DNA from: Aliivibrio sp. S4MY1
GTDB lineage: Bacteria; Pseudomonadota; Gammaproteobacteria; Enterobacterales; Vibrionaceae
Length of the DNA stretch: 64,000 nt
Reading direction: 5' to 3'
NCBI RefSeq assembly: GCF_028765545.1
Contig: NZ_JARACP010000006.1
Span: forward strand, 62,001-126,000
Of this stretch, positions 30,926-40,947 are shown piece after piece. Position numbers and translations under genes: made by a program. Numbering within the stretch: the first letter of the stretch is position 1; the number at the start of each line of letters is the position of its first letter. A model generated the notes under the pieces. The model worked only from the letters and a program-made list of their open reading frames with translations. It did not search any database and was not told the origin of the DNA.

Positions 30926-31082
30926 TCCGTGATGATTGACAAGTTGTCAGTCATTTTTAACGCTTAAATGATACTCAATAGTGAAGTTTATTAAGGATAA
31001 GTTTGATTTCATCGATGGTGTTTTCACAATAAGCATAAAGTGTATTTTGTTTTTTTTACAAAACATATTTATAGTTGTATAT

Positions 31083-32951
31083 ATGAAAAATTATTCATTA
31101 AAGAAAAAAATTCTTTTTATTACCCTTTTGTCGCTAGTTTCTGTTGTTTTTCTTCTTTCTTGGCAGAGTTACTCAGAGCAAAAAAAACATGTATATGAAA
31201 CGGCATTACAGCAATTAAATCGCCTTTCAGATGTACACTCAACAAAAATTGATGAGTGGATGAACTTTAGAATCAGTATTGTCAATGGTTTAGTTAATCA
31301 GAAAAATGATAGTGAAGATTTGCTGTATTTGGCACAAAGTTCAGGCGGGTTTTTAATTAGTTATTATACTTATTATGATGGCAGTTTGCTTACGTCCGAT
31401 CCAACTCTTGACGTAACAGGGTTAGATCTACGTGATGCTGATTGGTATATGGATGCTCAAAAGCAAAGTTCGACCTTAGTAACCTCGCCTTATTTAGAGC
31501 CAATTTTAAAAGATACAGTAGTGACAATAGCAAAAGCCACTGATGATGCAGTTGTGGCATCGGATTTATCGATTTCCACGCTAATTAAGCAAGTATCAGA
31601 AATGGCTTTACCTGATAATGGAGAAGCATTACTTATTGATAAGAACGGTAAGATCATTGCTTACAAAGATAAAGATTTAGTTCAAAAATCAATATCACAA
31701 GTGAGTGCTCAGCTAAATATCCAACAGATAGAGCAAGCCTCTAAAAATAAACAACTGACTCAAGTGATCTTTGACTCTCAAGGTAAGGAAAAATTAGCCT
31801 GGGCAACGACAATACCAGATCTTAATTGGACGTTATTACTTGTGATTGATAAAGAAACATTAGACGCGCCATTAAAAGCACAATTAACCAGTCAGTTATT
31901 GAGTGCAGGAATTGTTTTATCACTTAGTATTCTTATCATGGTTTATGTGATGAATTTTATGTTTGCTCCATTATTACGAATTACGCATGCATTAGGTGCT
32001 ATTGCTAATGGTAATGGTGATTTAACACAGCGCTTAAAAATCGAATCTCATGATGAAATTGGTGAATTGGCAAACAGCTTTAATGTATTTACAGATAGCC
32101 AACACGCTTTGATCCGTCATATCAATCAACAAAGTGTGGATTTAGAAAAAGACGCGTCACATGGTGTGGAAAATAGTCAATTAACAATGAAGAGTTTAGA
32201 AAGTCAGCAAGAAAACCTGATTTCTGTAGCAACAGCCATGAATCAAATGTCCGGAGCGGCGAGTGATATCGCGATGAATGCTGCACAAACAGCGACGGCA
32301 GCGCAGCAATCAACGAAAAATTCTGAAGATGGATTAACGTTAGCTAGTTCGACACGTCACTCTGTTCAACAATTGGCGCTTGAAGTATCAAATACGACAG
32401 AAGTTATTAGTGAGTTAAATAGCCATGTAAATTCTATTTCTGGGATTTTGGTAACGATTCAAGCTATTGCAGAACAAACGAATCTATTGGCATTGAATGC
32501 GGCGATTGAAGCGGCTCGTGCTGGTGAGCAAGGTCGAGGCTTTGCCGTTGTTGCTGATGAGGTTCGTGTATTATCGAAACGAACACAAGATTCAACGCAA
32601 GAGATTTATTCAATGATTGAAACATTGCAAAAATCGACAAGTAAAGTAGTTGAGGCAATGGAGTCAAATAAACAAACGGTGGAAGGAACGGTGAGTGATA
32701 TTGATCATCTCGCTGACAGTTTGAATGAAAGTAACCAAGCTATTGCATTAATTTCAGATATGGCCACTCAAATTGCGACAGCTGCAGAAGAGCAAAGCCA
32801 AGTGATTCTTGAAATGAATGATAATACGATGACGATAAAAGAAACCAGTGAAGATATCATGTTATCGGCTCAGAGCAGCCTTGGCCAAGCTCAAGAGTTA
32901 AAAATGCATGCTGATTCATTAAATGAGCAAGTATCTCAGTTTAAGATTTAG
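31083..32951 (+). CDS. Methyl-accepting chemotaxis protein (double-Cache sensor)
   Basis: Chemoreceptor of about 622 residues: membrane helix ([18 protein letters not shown]), periplasmic dCache-type sensor of about 240 residues ([12 protein letters not shown] and [14 protein letters not shown] motifs), second helix near residues 280-300, HAMP, and signalling domain with the tip [20 protein letters not shown]. No C-terminal CheR-binding pentapeptide is present. I chose the ATG at 31083 because it gives the normal short cytoplasmic start; the frame is open to a GTG at 30981, and neither has a good ribosome site. The ligand cannot be predicted, though amino acids are common for this sensor class. 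Confidence 0.9.
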   Translation: MKNYSLKKKILFITLLSLVSVVFLLSWQSYSEQKKHVYETALQQLNRLSDVHSTKIDEWMNFRISIVNGLVNQKNDSEDLLYLAQSSGGFLISYYTYYDGSLLTSDPTLDVTGLDLRDADWYMDAQKQSSTLVTSPYLEPILKDTVVTIAKATDDAVVASDLSISTLIKQVSEMALPDNGEALLIDKNGKIIAYKDKDLVQKSISQVSAQLNIQQIEQASKNKQLTQVIFDSQGKEKLAWATTIPDLNWTLLLVIDKETLDAPLKAQLTSQLLSAGIVLSLSILIMVYVMNFMFAPLLRITHALGAIANGNGDLTQRLKIESHDEIGELANSFNVFTDSQHALIRHINQQSVDLEKDASHGVENSQLTMKSLESQQENLISVATAMNQMSGAASDIAMNAAQTATAAQQSTKNSEDGLTLASSTRHSVQQLALEVSNTTEVISELNSHVNSISGILVTIQAIAEQTNLLALNAAIEAARAGEQGRGFAVVADEVRVLSKRTQDSTQEIYSMIETLQKSTSKVVEAMESNKQTVEGTVSDIDHLADSLNESNQAIALISDMATQIATAAEEQSQVILEMNDNTMTIKETSEDIMLSAQSSLGQAQELKMHADSLNEQVSQFKI

Positions 32952-32972
32952 ATAGGTATTACTCTAGTTATA

Positions 32973-33008
32973 AAAAAATGCCGCTAATGGAAGTTAGCGG
33001 CATTTTTT
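32973..33008. terminator. Bidirectional terminator between the chemoreceptor and argS
   Basis: AAAAAATGCCGCTAA / TTAGCGGCATTTTTT perfect 15 bp stem with a 6 nt loop, T-runs on both strands; serves two convergent genes. Confidence 0.9.
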
Positions 33009-33040
33009 ATCGTGCTATGTATTGGTTACATAGTTACTGC

Positions 33041-34774
33041 TTACATACGCTCTAGCGTTTCAATACCTAATAGTTCTAAGCCTTGCTTGATTGTTTTAGC
33101 TGTTAATGCAGCTAGCTTCAGGCGACTTTGCTTAACAGCTTCATCTTCGTTGTTAAGAATAGGGCACGCCTCGTAGAAACTAGAGAATTGACCAGCAAGT
33201 TCAAACAGGTAAGCACACATTAAGTGAGGTTGACCTTCACTTGCTACCGCTTGAACGGCTTCTTCAAATTGCATTAGTTTAGAAACAAGTGCTTTTTCTT
33301 TCTCATCAGTGATCTTAACTTCACCCGTTAGCTCATCCATAGACAAGCCAGCTTTGCTGAAGATAGAAGCAACACGAGTATAAGCATATTGCATGTAAGG
33401 CGCTGTATTACCTTCAAATGCAAGCATGTTGTCCCAATCGAAGATGTAGTCTGTCGTACGGTGCTTAGAAAGATCTGAGTACTTAACTGCAGCCATTGCA
33501 ACCGTAGTCGCAATTTTCGCTTTTTCCTCAGCAGATAGATCTTTATTTTTCTCTTCGATTAGCGCTGCTGCACGTTGTTCTGCTTCATCAAGAAGATCAG
33601 CCAGACGAACTGTACCACCTGCACGAGTTTTAAATGGACGACCATCTTTACCTAGCATCATACCAAATGCGTGGTGTTCTAAAGATACGCTTTCAGGAAC
33701 ATATCCTGCTTTACGAACGATAGTCCACGCTTGCATTAGATGCTGGTGTTGGCGTGAATCGATGAAGTAAAGAACACGATCAGCATTCAGTTCTTCGAAA
33801 CGGTATTTAGCACAAGCGATATCCGTTGTTGTATAAAGGAAGCCGCCATCACGTTTTTGAACGATAACGCCCATAGGCTCGCCATCTTTGTTCTTATATT
33901 CGTCAAGGTAAACCACTTGAGCGCCGTCACTCTCAACCGCTAGACCTTGCTTTTGAAGATCAGCAACGATTGGAGCAAGCATGCTGTTGTACATGCTTTC
34001 GCCCATTACGTTATCACGAGTAAGTGACACGTTTAGACGATCATAGTTGCGTTGATTTTGAACCATAGTAACGTCAACAAGTTTCTTCCACATCTCTGCA
34101 CAGAACTCATCACCGCCTTGAAGTTTAACAACGTAACCACGAGCCGTTACTGCAAACTCTTCGTCTTCGTCATACAGTTTTTTAGATTCACGGTAGAAAC
34201 CTTCAAGATCAGACAGTTCCATAGAAACTTCGCCTTTCTCTTTTTGGATGCGATCAAGGTTTGCGATAAGCATACCAAATTGAGTACCCCAGTCACCGAT
34301 GTGATTAGCACGAGTAACGTTGTGACCTAAAAACTCAAGAGTACGAACAACAGCATCACCGATGATAGTTGAACGTAAGTGGCCAACGTGCATTTCTTTT
34401 GCAACGTTTGGTGCAGAGTAATCTGCAACGATGTTTTGTTGTTCTTCTTTAGCAACACCTAGGCGTTCATCAGCCAATGCCGCTTCTGCTTGTTGTGCTA
34501 GAAATTCTTCTGATAAGAAAATATTGATAAAGCCAGGGCCTGCAATTTCAGTTTTGCTAGCGATGCCATCAAGATCCAAAACATCCAGTACTTTCTGAGC
34601 AAATTCTCGTGGGTTTGTACCTAGTCGCTTAGCTACGCCCATTACGCCGTTAGCTTGGTAGTCACCAAATTGTGCTTTTGCAGATTGACGAACTGCTGCA
34701 GGGCTGCCTGCTGGCGCGCCGGCTGCTTCTAAGGCTTGAGAAACTTTGTCGTTAATAAGTGATTGAATATTCAA
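33041..34774 (-). CDS. argS: Arginine-tRNA ligase
   Basis: Charges tRNA-Arg. The 577 residues are the length of the bacterial class I enzyme: an N-terminal Arg-tRNA-specific domain, the HIGH-type motif HVGHLRST near residue 131 and a modified KMSKS-region loop ([16 protein letters not shown]) as in E. coli, and the C-terminal DALR anticodon-binding domain ([14 protein letters not shown]). The start is TTG at 34774, supported by AAGGA eight bases upstream and by the MNIQSLI start shared with E. coli. Confidence 0.96.
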   Translation of the reverse strand: MNIQSLINDKVSQALEAAGAPAGSPAAVRQSAKAQFGDYQANGVMGVAKRLGTNPREFAQKVLDVLDLDGIASKTEIAGPGFINIFLSEEFLAQQAEAALADERLGVAKEEQQNIVADYSAPNVAKEMHVGHLRSTIIGDAVVRTLEFLGHNVTRANHIGDWGTQFGMLIANLDRIQKEKGEVSMELSDLEGFYRESKKLYDEDEEFAVTARGYVVKLQGGDEFCAEMWKKLVDVTMVQNQRNYDRLNVSLTRDNVMGESMYNSMLAPIVADLQKQGLAVESDGAQVVYLDEYKNKDGEPMGVIVQKRDGGFLYTTTDIACAKYRFEELNADRVLYFIDSRQHQHLMQAWTIVRKAGYVPESVSLEHHAFGMMLGKDGRPFKTRAGGTVRLADLLDEAEQRAAALIEEKNKDLSAEEKAKIATTVAMAAVKYSDLSKHRTTDYIFDWDNMLAFEGNTAPYMQYAYTRVASIFSKAGLSMDELTGEVKITDEKEKALVSKLMQFEEAVQAVASEGQPHLMCAYLFELAGQFSSFYEACPILNNEDEAVKQSRLKLAALTAKTIKQGLELLGIETLERM

Positions 34775-34981
34775 AGAGGTTATCCTTCATATCGCTGTTA
34801 AACAGGAATGCTGTTGCATGGAAAGCAAAATAGTGGGTAATAATAGCAATAAAACACGGGATATTTAATAGTTTCTGTTATTTTTTATTGCAACTTAGGG
34901 GCTATTTTTCGAAAGGTTCTAAACATCAAGTAAAGAGATTGATACAATTCAGTTTCTCTTTTTTACCGTTAGGTTGCCTTC

Positions 34982-35578
34982 ATGTCATCACTGTTATTAA
35001 AACAACAACAATTAGAGCCTCAGCAATTAATTAATGCCTTGCCTTCTTTCATGGAGAGGATTCAAAAATTATTAGATGTATTAGAGATCGATTTAACTCA
35101 ATATCAAGCGGATCATATTGCATTGCGAATTAATGATTGCGAGGTTGCAGAAGCTGCGCATCAAGCGTGGTTACAACAAGCAGAAGAGTGGTCTAATAAT
35201 GAGATTAATGGTCGCCCAATTATCGCCTTAGGTTTTAATCAAGCGTTAACAAGTAATGGTTGGTCTATTGAATGTTTAGAGTTGCCATACCCAGGAGATA
35301 AAAGTTATCCGCAGCAAGGGTGGGAACATGTAGAGTGGGTGATCCCATGTAATGTGGATTCTCAAGAAGCGTTTTTAGATTACGTATTCAAAACCTTCCC
35401 AATATTAAAAGGGAAGTGGGATAACTTAGCGTCTTTAGGTGTAAAAGTTAAACAGAGTTGTCCATCGGGTGATGCAGAGCGAATTGCAAATTATACTATT
35501 GCTTTTAAATATCAAGGCGTGTGCATAAAGCTTCATCCACATAGCCTCAAAGCGGTGATCGAGAGTGAGCAAGCATAA
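34982..35578 (+). CDS. yecM: YecM-like VOC-superfamily protein
   Basis: 198 residues of the YecM family, a metal-binding vicinal-oxygen-chelate fold of unknown function. Conserved pieces are ADHIALR, NGRPI, ELPYPGDKSYPQQGWEHVEWV and KLHPHSLK, which align with E. coli YecM. Likely metal ligands are His in ADHIALR, Glu or His in GWEHVEW and His in KLHPHS. The gene is divergent from argS as in E. coli. Confidence 0.88.
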   Translation: MSSLLLKQQQLEPQQLINALPSFMERIQKLLDVLEIDLTQYQADHIALRINDCEVAEAAHQAWLQQAEEWSNNEINGRPIIALGFNQALTSNGWSIECLELPYPGDKSYPQQGWEHVEWVIPCNVDSQEAFLDYVFKTFPILKGKWDNLASLGVKVKQSCPSGDAERIANYTIAFKYQGVCIKLHPHSLKAVIESEQA

Positions 35579-35601
35579 ATAGGCTTGATACCTAAAAATA
35601 T

Positions 35602-35637
35602 AAAAGGCATCCAATCTAGAGGTTGGATGCCTTTTTG
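35602..35637. terminator. Bidirectional terminator after yecM
   Basis: AAAAGGCATCCAA / TTGGATGCCTTTT stem with an 8 nt loop and T-run; the A-run also allows termination of the minus-strand APE-associated genes. Confidence 0.88.
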
Positions 35638-35658
35638 GTTTTTTTAGCTATACAGATA

Positions 35659-36900
35659 TTACTGAGTCAATGGCTTACATAATTCAGCGATCACTTTTAA
35701 ACGGCGTTCTGGTTCAGCAACAAAAGGATTCTCTTCATCCCACGCATAACCCGCCAAAATAGCACTGATCATTTGTTTGATTTTAGGGTTTGAATCTTCA
35801 TGGAAGATAACATCTTGGAATGACCCTTCGTACCAACCTTCCACATAACAACGGAAGGTGTTTACGCCCTTCATTAGCTTATCTGAGTAATCAATGTGCC
35901 AATTAACCTCTTCTTGATTGAATTGTTTAACCAATAACTCGGCAGCTAACTCAGCCGATTTCATCGCAATAGTGACGCCAGAAGAGAACACAGGATCAAG
36001 AAACTCACCAGCATTACCTAAAAGAGCAAAGTTGCGATCACAAAGTGTCGTCACATTGGCTGAATAGCCCATGATCTCGCCACTTGGGTTTGGGTATTCA
36101 GCACGAGTCAGTAATTGTTTTAGGTTATTGTCTTCTGTTGCGAGTTGCTTTAATGCTTCTATATTATCTTGAGAATAGTTTTCAAAAAACTCAGGCTCAC
36201 CGACAACGCCAAAAGAACAGGTACCATTGCTGAATGGAATTAACCAATACCACACTTGAGTGTTGGTTGGATGAACCGAGATAAGGATCTTATTTCGGTC
36301 ATAGTTAATGTCAGTAATATTGTCAGTGATATGAGTAAAAATCGCTTTTCGTGGTGGAAGGCAAGAAGGTTCTTCTAATTCTAAAATTTTTGGAAGCACA
36401 CGACCAAACCCACTCGCATCTAAGACAAAATCAGCTTCAACTTGATAAGGATTACCATCGGCATCTAAAACAGAAAGCAGGGCTTTAGCTTGAGATACGT
36501 TAACATCAGTAATTTCGTGTTGGTAACGGATTTCAACCCCTTGTTCTTGGGCACTGTCTGCCAATACTTTATCAAAGTTTCCACGTTGAACTTGATAAGT
36601 TGTTCCTGCGCCAGGAGAGAATTTTTCGGTAAAATTAAATGAAGTAAACGTACCATCAAAATGGAAAGCGGCCCCATCTTTATACTGGAAATTCGCTTTT
36701 TCCACGGCTTCAAGCATACCTGCTTTTTTGATTGATTCCATGCAAGCAGGTAAAAGACTTTCACCAATAGAAAAACGAGGGAATGTTGATTTTTCTAAAA
36801 CAATGCAATCAATATTGTGTTGTTTTAATAACGCAGCAGCAATAGACCCTGATGGCCCAGCACCAATGATGGCAACTTGGGTTGATTGTGGTGATAGCAC
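35659..36900 (-). CDS. FAD-dependent halogenase-like oxidoreductase of the aryl polyene cluster
   Basis: 413-residue flavoprotein. GAGPSG (13-18) is the FAD-binding fold, GESLLP (46-51) the halogenase-type loop, and WYWLIP (217-222) fits the WxWxIP motif of flavin-dependent halogenases. In FQYKDGAAF, Lys74 aligns by eye with the essential Lys of phenolic halogenases. Such enzymes chlorinate or brominate phenolic rings carried on an ACP or free; non-halogenating relatives keep some of these motifs. It is the last gene of a minus-strand trio with the methyltransferase and a lipoprotein, divergent from the main aryl polyene operon, so its substrate is probably the aryl head group. A flavin reductase partner is not in the window. 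Confidence 0.75.
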   Translation of the reverse strand: MLSPQSTQVAIIGAGPSGSIAAALLKQHNIDCIVLEKSTFPRFSIGESLLPACMESIKKAGMLEAVEKANFQYKDGAAFHFDGTFTSFNFTEKFSPGAGTTYQVQRGNFDKVLADSAQEQGVEIRYQHEITDVNVSQAKALLSVLDADGNPYQVEADFVLDASGFGRVLPKILELEEPSCLPPRKAIFTHITDNITDINYDRNKILISVHPTNTQVWYWLIPFSNGTCSFGVVGEPEFFENYSQDNIEALKQLATEDNNLKQLLTRAEYPNPSGEIMGYSANVTTLCDRNFALLGNAGEFLDPVFSSGVTIAMKSAELAAELLVKQFNQEEVNWHIDYSDKLMKGVNTFRCYVEGWYEGSFQDVIFHEDSNPKIKQMISAILAGYAWDEENPFVAEPERRLKVIAELCKPLTQ

Positions 36901-37008
36901 AAGCGCTCCTAATGAAGATACAAAATCGTCACTTTAGTTAATAAGCTAAGCTAAAGCGACGACAAAACATTTCTAATAATTATAGATATATCAGGTTAAG
37001 AAATGTAA

Positions 37009-38088
37009 TTACTTAGCACGAAGCTCCAGTAACGTATGACCTAAACCAATATTATCGGTTTGCTCAGCAACAGCGAATCCAGCCTCTTCAATAATTTCTA
37101 AGAAATCACTGCAACGATAAAAACGACTGTTACCATTTGCTAAACACGTAAAGTACAGTGAGGTTGCATTTAGGCTATACGATGCCGCATCGTATTTTTG
37201 AGCATCCCAAAATAGCTCAAGAATATACACTTTGGCGTCTATAGACATTGCAGCACGAACGCGTTTTAAAATGCTTAAAATCTCCATTGGAGAGAAGCAG
37301 TCTAAGAATTGGCTCATCCACCACACATCAGCACCTTGGGGTAATGGTAGGCTCTTATCGAGCATATTCGTCGGGTGACCATTTATGCGATCAGCAAAGC
37401 CTCGTTGTTCTGCATTTTTTAATGCCATTTCGATTTGTTGTGGAAGATCGATAATCGTGACTTCAACATCATTGTCGTAATTACAGCACTGCAGTGCCCA
37501 CTTACCCGTGTTACCACCAATATCAAAAAGACGTTTTGGTTTTTGACTTAATACTTTTTCTAATAAAATAGGGAATGAACGGTCAGAATAGAAATGATCA
37601 AATTTGAACCAACTCTCTTTTGCTTTTTCAGGCAGGCGAGATAAGCCTTCATAAATCGTTGGCCAGTCACCAAGCTCTTTTAGGCCTGCAGGCGTACCTT
37701 CTTGAATCGCTTCAGTAAGGTGCATCATTGCGGCGTAGCATACATCAGCGGTAAAATCTAAGTTCGCATTGGTCATGCCATCATGTAATAAAAAGTGACC
37801 TAAGTTGGCAAGGACATAATTAGGCTCATTCCATGTAACGATATGCGCACTAAGTGCCATATCTAGGAGAACTTTAACGCCATACTCAGAAACGCCAGTC
37901 TCTTGAGATAATTGCACAGCATCTAAACCTTGGTCGTTTGCTTTATCTAGCGCGGTAAGAATACCTAGATCTCTGAGGGTACGAGCGGTATGAAAAACGA
38001 TAGGGGCAAAAGAGAGTTTCTGTGCTTCTGTTTTTGCTTCTAGTGCATTAAAAGGGTCATTTTTATATTGAGTCACGAAATTAGCCAT
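37009..38088 (-). CDS. apeB: SAM-dependent methyltransferase of the aryl polyene cluster (ApeB-like)
   Basis: 359 residues with the layout of small-molecule O-methyltransferases: an N-terminal winged-helix dimerisation domain (residues about 20-100) and a class I SAM-binding domain with motif I FDIGGNTGKWAL near residue 190 and an acidic IIDLPQQIEMA motif. Aryl polyene clusters carry one such enzyme, which methylates the aryl head. Gene name follows the published ape naming and rests on position and family only. 108 bases separate it from the downstream flavoenzyme. Confidence 0.78.
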   Translation of the reverse strand: MANFVTQYKNDPFNALEAKTEAQKLSFAPIVFHTARTLRDLGILTALDKANDQGLDAVQLSQETGVSEYGVKVLLDMALSAHIVTWNEPNYVLANLGHFLLHDGMTNANLDFTADVCYAAMMHLTEAIQEGTPAGLKELGDWPTIYEGLSRLPEKAKESWFKFDHFYSDRSFPILLEKVLSQKPKRLFDIGGNTGKWALQCCNYDNDVEVTIIDLPQQIEMALKNAEQRGFADRINGHPTNMLDKSLPLPQGADVWWMSQFLDCFSPMEILSILKRVRAAMSIDAKVYILELFWDAQKYDAASYSLNATSLYFTCLANGNSRFYRCSDFLEIIEEAGFAVAEQTDNIGLGHTLLELRAK

Positions 38089-38182
38089 AGTATTAGAAGA
38101 TGAAAATGATCATATCAGTGGCGCAGAGTGAAACTTTGTTCAAAAGCAAGAAACCACTGATATTTATTAAAGTTCAATAGAA

Positions 38183-38758
38183 TTAGTCGATAATATTGGA
38201 GACTTTATTGTTCTTAAATTCAACTTTAAAAGTATTGAATCTATTTTTCCAATATAGCCATTCATTGCCGTTTAGGTCAGGAGTTTTATGCTCAGGTGGG
38301 AAGCCAATCGCATATTTAACCCCTTCTTTGGTCATGCCTTTTGTGACAATTCCTTTTTTAATGCCTTGTTGATCTACTGTGCTGAGTTTTTTAATTTTTG
38401 AGCTATTACATTCAGTACCAAAATAGTTACTGAGATATTTTGTAAAATCGGGGGAAGACTTATGCTTAGTCAAAGTATATTGCTTATCTGTACTGCTAAT
38501 TTTAAAGGTTAAATTTTTATTTGTTACACCAACGATATTAACTTGAGTACAAAGTGGAATTAAACCATCTTGTTGAAAATTAACAGAGTATAGTTTCATT
38601 TTTTTTTCATCAGGATGTAAATTTACCAAGGTGTAAACTGGTTTATTGGTTTGAAATAAGTCTTCACCAGTTACTTTATCAGTAAGAGGCATTACACTTG
38701 CACAGCCTGATAAAATAAGAGCCCCAGCGGAGAGCATAAATGGTTTGTAAAATGGCAT
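38183..38758 (-). CDS. Putative lipoprotein with SmpA/BamE-like C-terminal segment
   Basis: 191 residues with a lipoprotein signal (ALILSGCASV, Cys near residue 19). The C-terminal part (IVTKGMTKEGVKYAIGFPP ... NEWLYWKN ... VEFKNNKVSNI) resembles the SmpA/BamE fold seen in small outer-membrane lipoproteins. ATG at 38758 is preferred over the TTG at 38764 because AAGGGA lies eight bases before it. It heads the minus-strand trio and shares a control region with the ape operon, so a role in placing the polyene in the envelope is plausible but not shown. Confidence 0.7.
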   Translation of the reverse strand: MPFYKPFMLSAGALILSGCASVMPLTDKVTGEDLFQTNKPVYTLVNLHPDEKKMKLYSVNFQQDGLIPLCTQVNIVGVTNKNLTFKISSTDKQYTLTKHKSSPDFTKYLSNYFGTECNSSKIKKLSTVDQQGIKKGIVTKGMTKEGVKYAIGFPPEHKTPDLNGNEWLYWKNRFNTFKVEFKNNKVSNIID

Positions 38759-38897
38759 CGTCAATCCCTTATTATCTATTTTTATATTAATTTACCGTAT
38801 GACTCGTCATTTTTGTATTTGCGCCAAGTCACTGAATTCATATATCCTATATGAGTAGGGTAATAAATTGTAATATTTTTACGACTAGATGGACATC
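38759..38897. promoter_or_regulatory. Divergent control region of the aryl polyene cluster
   Basis: About 140 AT-rich bases between the minus-strand trio and the plus-strand ape operon. A TGACTCGTCA dyad lies at 38800-38809. No regulator gene is within the cluster, so control comes from elsewhere. I could not fix a -35/-10 pair. Confidence 0.4.
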
Positions 38898-39617
38898 ATG
38901 GCATACGCAAATTTTAATATTATTGATTGGCACGCAATTTCTGCTGGAATAGGCACAAAAACAGCGTGGCAGGAATGGCAGGAAACTAATTTCATCTGGC
39001 CTGAGGGAGAGAAAGCCTCTGTCGATAAAATCCCCGCGATGGCTCGAAGAAGAATGAGCTCATTAAGTAAGTTGGCTGTTCAAACTGCACTTACTTTAGT
39101 TCAAGAGCAAGAGGTTGATTATTTAATCTTTGCTAGCCGTCACGGAGAATTAACAAGAACCTGCGCTTTACTAGAAGACATTTTAAAAGGTGAAGATGCC
39201 TCTCCAATGGCGTTTTCTCAATCAGTTCATAATACGGCTGCTGGTTTGTTCACTATTACAGCCAAAAAGGCCATCCCAGTAACTTCGATTGCTGCAGGCG
39301 AAAATACATTTCATTCTGCATTAATAGAAGCCGCTGCGTATTTGAGTGATAACTCGAATCACCGTGTTTTAGTGATTGACTTTGATGAGCCACTTCCTTC
39401 ACATTATCAAGAATTCGAACAACAAGAATATCAGGGTTACGCTTTTGGTCTTATATTGAGCGGTGGCGATGATTTTACTCTTCAATGGAACAAGAAACCT
39501 TCAATTAAGCCAGATGTAATGCCTCATGGCTTGCAATGTATTTCTAAGTTAGTAGGATCACACTCTCAATGGATGATAGAGAGTTCTTCAACACAATGGA
39601 CATGGACGCATAAATAA
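38898..39617 (+). CDS. apeC: Truncated ketosynthase-like chain-length-factor partner (ApeC)
   Basis: About 239 residues matching only the N-terminal half of beta-ketoacyl synthases. The position of the catalytic Cys is Ala (SIAAGENTF in place of a TACSSG-type motif), so it cannot condense acyl chains itself. In studied aryl polyene systems such a protein pairs with the ketosynthase ApeO as a chain-length factor. ATG at 38898 has GGA close upstream; an ATG at 38889 would add three residues. First gene of the plus-strand operon; apeD begins three bases after its stop. Confidence 0.82.
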   Translation: MAYANFNIIDWHAISAGIGTKTAWQEWQETNFIWPEGEKASVDKIPAMARRRMSSLSKLAVQTALTLVQEQEVDYLIFASRHGELTRTCALLEDILKGEDASPMAFSQSVHNTAAGLFTITAKKAIPVTSIAAGENTFHSALIEAAAYLSDNSNHRVLVIDFDEPLPSHYQEFEQQEYQGYAFGLILSGGDDFTLQWNKKPSIKPDVMPHGLQCISKLVGSHSQWMIESSSTQWTWTHK

Positions 39618-39620
39618 CAA

Positions 39621-40391
39621 ATGACTTTGATTTTACGTATTGATAAATGTTGGCGAATCGTAGCCACTGGATTCTGTTTTTCCTTATTCGGAATTGGTGC
39701 ACTTTGCTTAACGTTTATTGTTTTTCCGTTATTAACGTTTACGGCGAAAAATACCAAACAACGTGAAATCAGAGTACAAGCTATCATACAAAGAAGTTTT
39801 CTCCTCTTTTGTAAAACAATGCATTATAGCCGTGCGATTAAATATCAATTTGATGGTGCTGAACTCTTACAGGGTGATAAAAATTGTCTGATTGTCGCAA
39901 ATCATCCCAGTTTGATCGATTATGTTTTAATTGCTTCACAATTGAAGCAGTGTGATTGTATTGTTAAAGCAGCATTATGGCATAATCCCTTTATCCGCGG
40001 GATTGTCAGAGCCGCGGGTTATATTCCAAACAGAGAACCTGAGGCTTTTTTAGAAGAGTGCTCAGAGAAATTAAATTCTGGAAATGTATTATTGGTTTTT
40101 CCAGAAGGCACTCGAACAACACCTGGTATCACCTCTAAGCTTCAGCGTGGGGCTGCCCAAATAGCGGTGCGTAGTGAAAGTGATTTACGCATTGTTCATG
40201 TGACAGTTACGCCAAGTTTTTTAACCAAAGAAGCAAAGTGGTATCAAGTACCCGATGTTCGTCCTTTTTTTCATATTGAAGTGAAAGAAAAGGTCGCCAT
40301 TACCCCTTTTATTGAAGACGCTGATTCATCATCTTCAGCGGCTCGAAACGTGAATCGATTTTTAGATACAGCTTTGTATCCTCAAAAATAA
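39621..40391 (+). CDS. apeD: 1-acyl-glycerol-3-phosphate-type acyltransferase (ApeD)
   Basis: 256-residue PlsC-type acyltransferase. The catalytic H(x)4D motif is NHPSLID near residue 91, and the acceptor-binding block is FPEGTRTTPG near 153. One or two N-terminal membrane helices (ATGFCFSLFGIGALCLTFIV) hold it at the inner membrane. It probably attaches the polyene or a fatty acyl group to a lipid acceptor, helping to form the glycolipid-like membrane anchor suggested for aryl polyenes. Confidence 0.82.
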   Translation: MTLILRIDKCWRIVATGFCFSLFGIGALCLTFIVFPLLTFTAKNTKQREIRVQAIIQRSFLLFCKTMHYSRAIKYQFDGAELLQGDKNCLIVANHPSLIDYVLIASQLKQCDCIVKAALWHNPFIRGIVRAAGYIPNREPEAFLEECSEKLNSGNVLLVFPEGTRTTPGITSKLQRGAAQIAVRSESDLRIVHVTVTPSFLTKEAKWYQVPDVRPFFHIEVKEKVAITPFIEDADSSSSAARNVNRFLDTALYPQK

Positions 40392-40426
40392 ATTTAATAC
40401 ATCAAAAGAAAATAAGTAGGTCATTG

Positions 40427-40684
40427 ATGGAAGCATTACACAACGAAATTAAATTATTAATTATTGAAGCACTGAATTTAGAAGATATCTCAGTGGATGA
40501 TATTGAAACTGATGCACCATTGTTCGGTGATGGCCTAGGGTTAGATTCTATAGATGCTCTAGAATTAGGCTTAGCAATTAAGAAAAAATACAGCTTAGTA
40601 TTAGATGCTGACGATACTCAAACTCGTGAACATTTTGCGTCAGTGGCAAACTTAGCTGCATACATTACTGCAAATAAAGCGTAA
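40427..40684 (+). CDS. apeE: Acyl carrier protein (ApeE)
   Basis: 85-residue acidic carrier protein. Ser41 in LDSIDALE is the phosphopantetheine attachment site. ATG at 40427 follows AGTAGG; the frame also opens at a TTG one codon earlier. With ApeF it makes two ACPs of clearly different sequence, which allows one to carry the aryl starter and the other the growing polyene or another acyl chain. Confidence 0.9.
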   Translation: MEALHNEIKLLIIEALNLEDISVDDIETDAPLFGDGLGLDSIDALELGLAIKKKYSLVLDADDTQTREHFASVANLAAYITANKA

Positions 40685-40695
40685 GAGAGTAAGTC

Positions 40696-40947
40696 ATGAC
40701 AGATGTAAATAGAGAACAAGTATTAGAGCAAGTGACTGCGGCATTAGTTGAATTGTTTGAAATCGATGAAGCAGATATTACGCCTGACGCTCAGTTATAT
40801 ACTGATCTGGATTTAGACAGTATTGATGCCGTTGATTTGGTTGTTCACTTACAAAAAGTAACAGGCAAAAAAATCAAGCCAGAAGAGTTTAAAGAAGTTC
40901 GCACCGTTGATGACGTGGTTAACTCTGTAGCAGCGCTTCTAAAATAA
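40696..40947 (+). CDS. apeF: Acyl carrier protein (ApeF)
   Basis: 83-residue carrier protein with the attachment Ser42 in DLDSIDAVD. It ends in a one-base overlap with apeG, and lies 11 bases after apeE. Very acidic, as usual for ACPs. Confidence 0.9.
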   Translation: MTDVNREQVLEQVTAALVELFEIDEADITPDAQLYTDLDLDSIDAVDLVVHLQKVTGKKIKPEEFKEVRTVDDVVNSVAALLK

